NCBI GenBank assembly: GCA_017990155.1
Contig: JAGNOM010000132.1
Location: 1-7,589 of the forward strand
Length of the DNA stretch: 7,589 nucleotides
Direction: 5' to 3'
Source: Propionivibrio sp.
Lineage (GTDB): Bacteria; Pseudomonadota; Gammaproteobacteria; Burkholderiales; Rhodocyclaceae
The notes under the pieces: generated by a model
What the model was told of the DNA's origin: nothing
Seen by the model: the letters and a program-made list of their open reading frames with translations, nothing else
The model's database searches: none
Position numbers and translations under genes: made by a program
In this document: positions 5,290 to 7,589 of the stretch, one piece after another
How the letters are laid out: each line of letters starts with the position of its first letter
Position numbering within the stretch: the stretch's first letter is position 1

Positions 5290-6705
5290 TCAGCTTTGGG
5301 TGACGTTCTGTAACAACGGCCACTCAAGCGTAAAGCGCGCCCCACCCAAGGGTGATTCGTCTGCAGTAACCGAGCCTCCGTGCTGTTCAAGTACCAGCCG
5401 GACAATTGCCAGCCCCAGCCCGTAGCCGCCGGTTGCGCGGTCGCGTGAGCGGTCGAGTCGGGTGAACGCAAAGAAGACGCGCTGGCGTTCTTCCGCCGGA
5501 ATGCCGATTCCGTCATCGTCGACGTAGACCCGGATCTTCCCATTGACGACTTCGGTGCTCACCGCGATCCTGGTTTTTGCGTACTTGATCGCGTTGCGCA
5601 GCAAATTGGTGACGGCGTAGGGCATGCTCTTCTGGTCGAGTTCAACCTCCTGTGAATCGGGCAAGTTGCTGCAATCGACCGACAACGAGAGCGAGCGCCC
5701 GAGGATGCGCATCGACTCGACTTCTTCCTCGAGCCACGGCGCAAACTCGACCGCTGTCAGGTGCGGCTCGGGTTGTTCGCGTTCAAAGCGGGAATAGGTG
5801 AGGCTGGAATCGATGAGGTTGTCGAGTTCTTCCAGGTCCATGTTCATCATTTGCCAGAGGCGCTCCTGCTCATCCCGCTCGTCGGTTTCCATCAGCATTT
5901 CGAGCGCGAAGCGCATGCGCGAGATCGGCGTCCTCAGTTCGTGCGAGATGGCGCTTGATAACTCTTTTTGCGTGGCAATCAGGCGCTGGATACGCTCAGC
6001 CATCCCGTTCAGCGTTTCGGTCAGCAGTTCGAAGGCGCCGCTACGCGCTTCCGGCGAGCGTGTTTCGAAATGCCCTTCACCCAGCGCCCGGGCGGTCTGG
6101 CGCAGCGCTTCGAGGTCGCGCCAGACGGGGCGAACCCAGAACCAGACGGCGACTGCCAGGAAAAGTCCGATCAGGCTCCAGGTCAGCAAGCGGATGCGCA
6201 GATCGAGCGGCAGGATGCGCGGCTGGTCCGGATTGGCGCCCGGCGAAATCGGGCCGACCTTGAGCACTTGTGGCGTCTGCTTCAGGCGGTGGTAGATGAT
6301 GTCGCCTTCGGCGTCGATGGCCAGCTCGCCCGAGTCGAGCTTTTCGGCCTGCTTCGGCGGTAGCTTGAGTGTCCAGCGCTCGATGATGTTCAGCTGGTAG
6401 GCAAACTTGGCGTCAAGTGCCTTGATCGCCTTCGGCCATTCCGAGCGCGGACGGCGAAAGAGTTCGTCTTCGATGAGGACGATGGTGCCGCGCATGAAAC
6501 GGCTGGTGTAGTCGTCAGTGATTCCCTTGACGGCCGTCGAAATGACGAAGTCGGCGAAAAAGGCGATGGCGATGAATGAGCCCATCACCAGCAGGTAGAA
6601 ATTGAGGAAGAGGCGCGACAGGCTGTAGCGCCCGCGCCAAGGGGCCGGTTTGTAACGTCCGAGGATGTTCAGTAACCGGCCGCTTTGGGGACTATTGCCA
6701 GTCAT
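5290..6705 (-). CDS. rstB: Sensor histidine kinase, RstB-like
   Basis: A 471-residue inner-membrane sensor kinase that should autophosphorylate and pass phosphate to the adjacent regulator. Membrane helices lie at about 32-56 (LFLNFYLLVMGSFIAIAFF) and 171-192, enclosing a periplasmic sensor domain of about 115 residues. A HAMP linker follows (about 192-244). The H box SHELRTP is at 254-260 with phospho-acceptor His255. The ATPase domain has the N box (LLRNAIKYA, Asn371), G1 DDDGIGIP (396-403), F box FFAFTRLD (411-418) and G2 GGYGLGLAIV (426-435). The sequence resembles E. coli RstB across the sensor and HAMP regions too (FYLL near TM1, KALDAKFAYQL, WFWVRP after TM2), which is more than shared kinase motifs. 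The ATG at 6705 is chosen because it overlaps the regulator gene by only 14 bp; an upstream ATG at 6768 would overlap by 77 bp. No good Shine-Dalgarno sequence precedes it, so coupling to rstA is likely. The signal sensed is unknown. Confidence 0.9.
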   Translation of the reverse strand: MTGNSPQSGRLLNILGRYKPAPWRGRYSLSRLFLNFYLLVMGSFIAIAFFADFVISTAVKGITDDYTSRFMRGTIVLIEDELFRRPRSEWPKAIKALDAKFAYQLNIIERWTLKLPPKQAEKLDSGELAIDAEGDIIYHRLKQTPQVLKVGPISPGANPDQPRILPLDLRIRLLTWSLIGLFLAVAVWFWVRPVWRDLEALRQTARALGEGHFETRSPEARSGAFELLTETLNGMAERIQRLIATQKELSSAISHELRTPISRMRFALEMLMETDERDEQERLWQMMNMDLEELDNLIDSSLTYSRFEREQPEPHLTAVEFAPWLEEEVESMRILGRSLSLSVDCSNLPDSQEVELDQKSMPYAVTNLLRNAIKYAKTRIAVSTEVVNGKIRVYVDDDGIGIPAEERQRVFFAFTRLDRSRDRATGGYGLGLAIVRLVLEQHGGSVTADESPLGGARFTLEWPLLQNVTQS

Positions 6706-7411
6706 GTTTGCTGAACAGGTAGCCTTTTCCGCGGACGGTCTTGATACGGCTTGGATTCTCGGGGTCATCGCCGAGTTTGCGGCGCAGGCGGGAGATCCGG
6801 GCGTCGATCGAACGGTCGAGGCCGTCGAAGCCGATGCCGCGCAGTTCCTGCAGTAGATCGTCGCGCGAAAGGATGCTTCCGGCGTGGCGGGCGAGCAGCC
6901 ACAGGAGGTCGAATTCGGCGGTGGTCAGGTCGATGGCCTCACTGCCGAGGTGCGCGCTGCGCGTGGCCTGGCTGATGGAAAAAGTCCCGAATGACAACTC
7001 GGACGCGTCGCCGGGTTCGTCCGCTTGGTCGGCCGGGCTGGCCGTTCCCGGTGCGCGACGCAGCAATGCCTTGATTCGGGCCAGGAGCAGGCGTGGCTGT
7101 ACCGGTTTTGCCAGGTAGTCGTCGGCGCCAAGTTCTAGTCCGAGAATCTGATCCAGATCTTCGTCACGGGCTGTTAGCATCAGTATGACGCCCTTGTATT
7201 TCTCCCGAACGGCCCGACAAACCTCGAAGCCATCCTTTCCGGGAAGCATGACGTCAAGAATGACCAGTTCAGGGTCGTCGGTCAGGATTCTTGCCTCGGC
7301 AGTGTCGCCGCGAACTTCGATGGAAACCTCAAAGTCGTTCTTGCGCAGATATTCTGCGGTCAGATCGGCGAGACGTTCGTCGTCTTCAACGAGCAGGATT
7401 CGTGTTTTCAT
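6692..7411 (-). CDS. rstA: OmpR/PhoB-class response regulator, RstA-like
   Basis: A 239-residue cytoplasmic DNA-binding regulator and partner of the adjacent kinase. Receiver domain, residues 1-120: acidic pocket Glu9-Asp10-Asp11, phospho-acceptor Asp53 in LVILDVMLPGKDGF, Thr80 and Lys102. A flexible Ala/Pro/Asp-rich linker (about 121-136) leads to a winged-helix domain (about 139-235) with TTAEFDLLWLLARHAG, DGLDRSIDARISRLRRKL and the wing RIKTVRGKGYLF. It resembles E. coli RstA along its length (PGKDG, LRG-DGLDRS, and the HDWQ end against HAWE). The ATG at 7411 is chosen because MKTRILLVEDD is the normal start of such a receiver; the upstream in-frame ATG at 7516 would add 35 unrelated residues. 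AGG lies just before the start, a weak site. It is the first gene of a regulator-kinase pair and is divergent from a + strand gene at 7570. Confidence 0.92.
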   Translation of the reverse strand: MKTRILLVEDDERLADLTAEYLRKNDFEVSIEVRGDTAEARILTDDPELVILDVMLPGKDGFEVCRAVREKYKGVILMLTARDEDLDQILGLELGADDYLAKPVQPRLLLARIKALLRRAPGTASPADQADEPGDASELSFGTFSISQATRSAHLGSEAIDLTTAEFDLLWLLARHAGSILSRDDLLQELRGIGFDGLDRSIDARISRLRRKLGDDPENPSRIKTVRGKGYLFSKHDWQ

Positions 7412-7494
7412 GGCCTCATCATGGCGGGTTGGATGCTCAAATTCAACTTCGCTGAGTTTATCACTGCTTCGCACGTGGAATGCCGTGCGCGCGT

Positions 7495-7523
7495 TTGGAG
7501 CGCCGGTGCAATTCACTTAGAAT
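7495..7523 (+). promoter_or_regulatory. Possible sigma-70 promoter for the gene starting at 7570
   Basis: TTGGAG (7495-7500; only 3 of 6 matches to TTGACA) and TAGAAT (7518-7523; 5 of 6 matches to TATAAT) are spaced by 17 bp. The expected start is near 7530, giving a leader of about 40 nt before the ATG at 7570. It lies in the 158-bp divergent region shared with rstA, where RstA itself could bind. I could not find a convincing minus-strand promoter for rstA. Confidence 0.4.
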
Positions 7524-7569
7524 CGCGCCAGCCGTCCATGGCGTTGCTATCTACAGACTCGGAAATCTC

Positions 7570-7589
7570 ATGCGCTTTTCAAATCGAAC
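7570..7589 (+). CDS. Start of a divergent gene (six codons visible)
   Basis: An ATG at 7570 opens a frame MRFSNR that runs off the right edge. CGGAAA (7560-7565) lies just upstream as a possible ribosome-binding site, and a promoter-like pair lies 47-75 bp upstream. The arrangement, divergent from rstA, fits a regulated target gene, but six codons are too few to identify the product. Confidence 0.4.

Noticed and set aside
5281..5295. AGCTG/CAGCT inverted repeat at the kinase stop codon as a terminator
   Set aside because: The stem is only 5 bp and has no U-tract on the minus strand.
4784..5323. A 179-codon minus-strand open frame
   Set aside because: It runs through the bidirectional terminator and the 67-codon gene, is rich in Arg/His/Pro typical of a shadow frame, and has no recognisable domain.
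6706..6768. Upstream ATG for the kinase
   Set aside because: It would overlap the regulator gene by 77 bp and add 21 residues that do not resemble the start of an RstB-type kinase.

Overview
The window looks like an ordinary chromosomal segment of a GC-rich betaproteobacterium. Gene content and protein style suggest Rhodocyclales (a Dechloromonas/Azoarcus-like lineage). This rests on recognising the families by eye and was not checked by a search. I see no transposase, integrase, phage gene, tRNA, rRNA or CRISPR array.

Left half, + strand (1-4678): a tightly packed gene string. It starts with the 3' end of an unrecognised gene. Next come purN (purine synthesis; 4-bp overlap with the gene before it), a membrane-anchored DUF3108 protein with a TonB-like N-terminus, an RsmB/NOP-family RNA methyltransferase (1-bp overlap) and an MscS-family mechanosensitive channel (36-bp gap). 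The overlaps suggest one transcript for at least the first four genes. The functions do not form one obvious pathway.

Middle (4679-5289): two strong intrinsic terminators and a short gene. A perfect 17-bp-stem bidirectional terminator (4853-4893) ends the + strand string and also the minus-strand genes arriving from the right. A second hairpin (4677-4708) has its U-tract only on the minus strand. Between them lies what looks like a complete minus-strand small-RNA gene of about 99 nt. It has a CAGACA-N17-TAGAAT promoter, a start that falls on the base of a 5' hairpin, a single-stranded CCCUCCC segment resembling an anti-Shine-Dalgarno sequence, a second hairpin and a terminator. This is the most interesting and least conventional item in the window. 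A 67-codon membrane-protein gene (4912-5115, minus) sits on the other side of the bidirectional terminator.

Right half, minus strand (5290-7411): an OmpR-class response regulator followed by a membrane histidine kinase, overlapping by 14 bp. They closely resemble E. coli RstA/RstB along their whole length. Divergent from them, a new + strand gene begins at 7570 behind a plausible sigma-70 promoter, but only six codons are visible.
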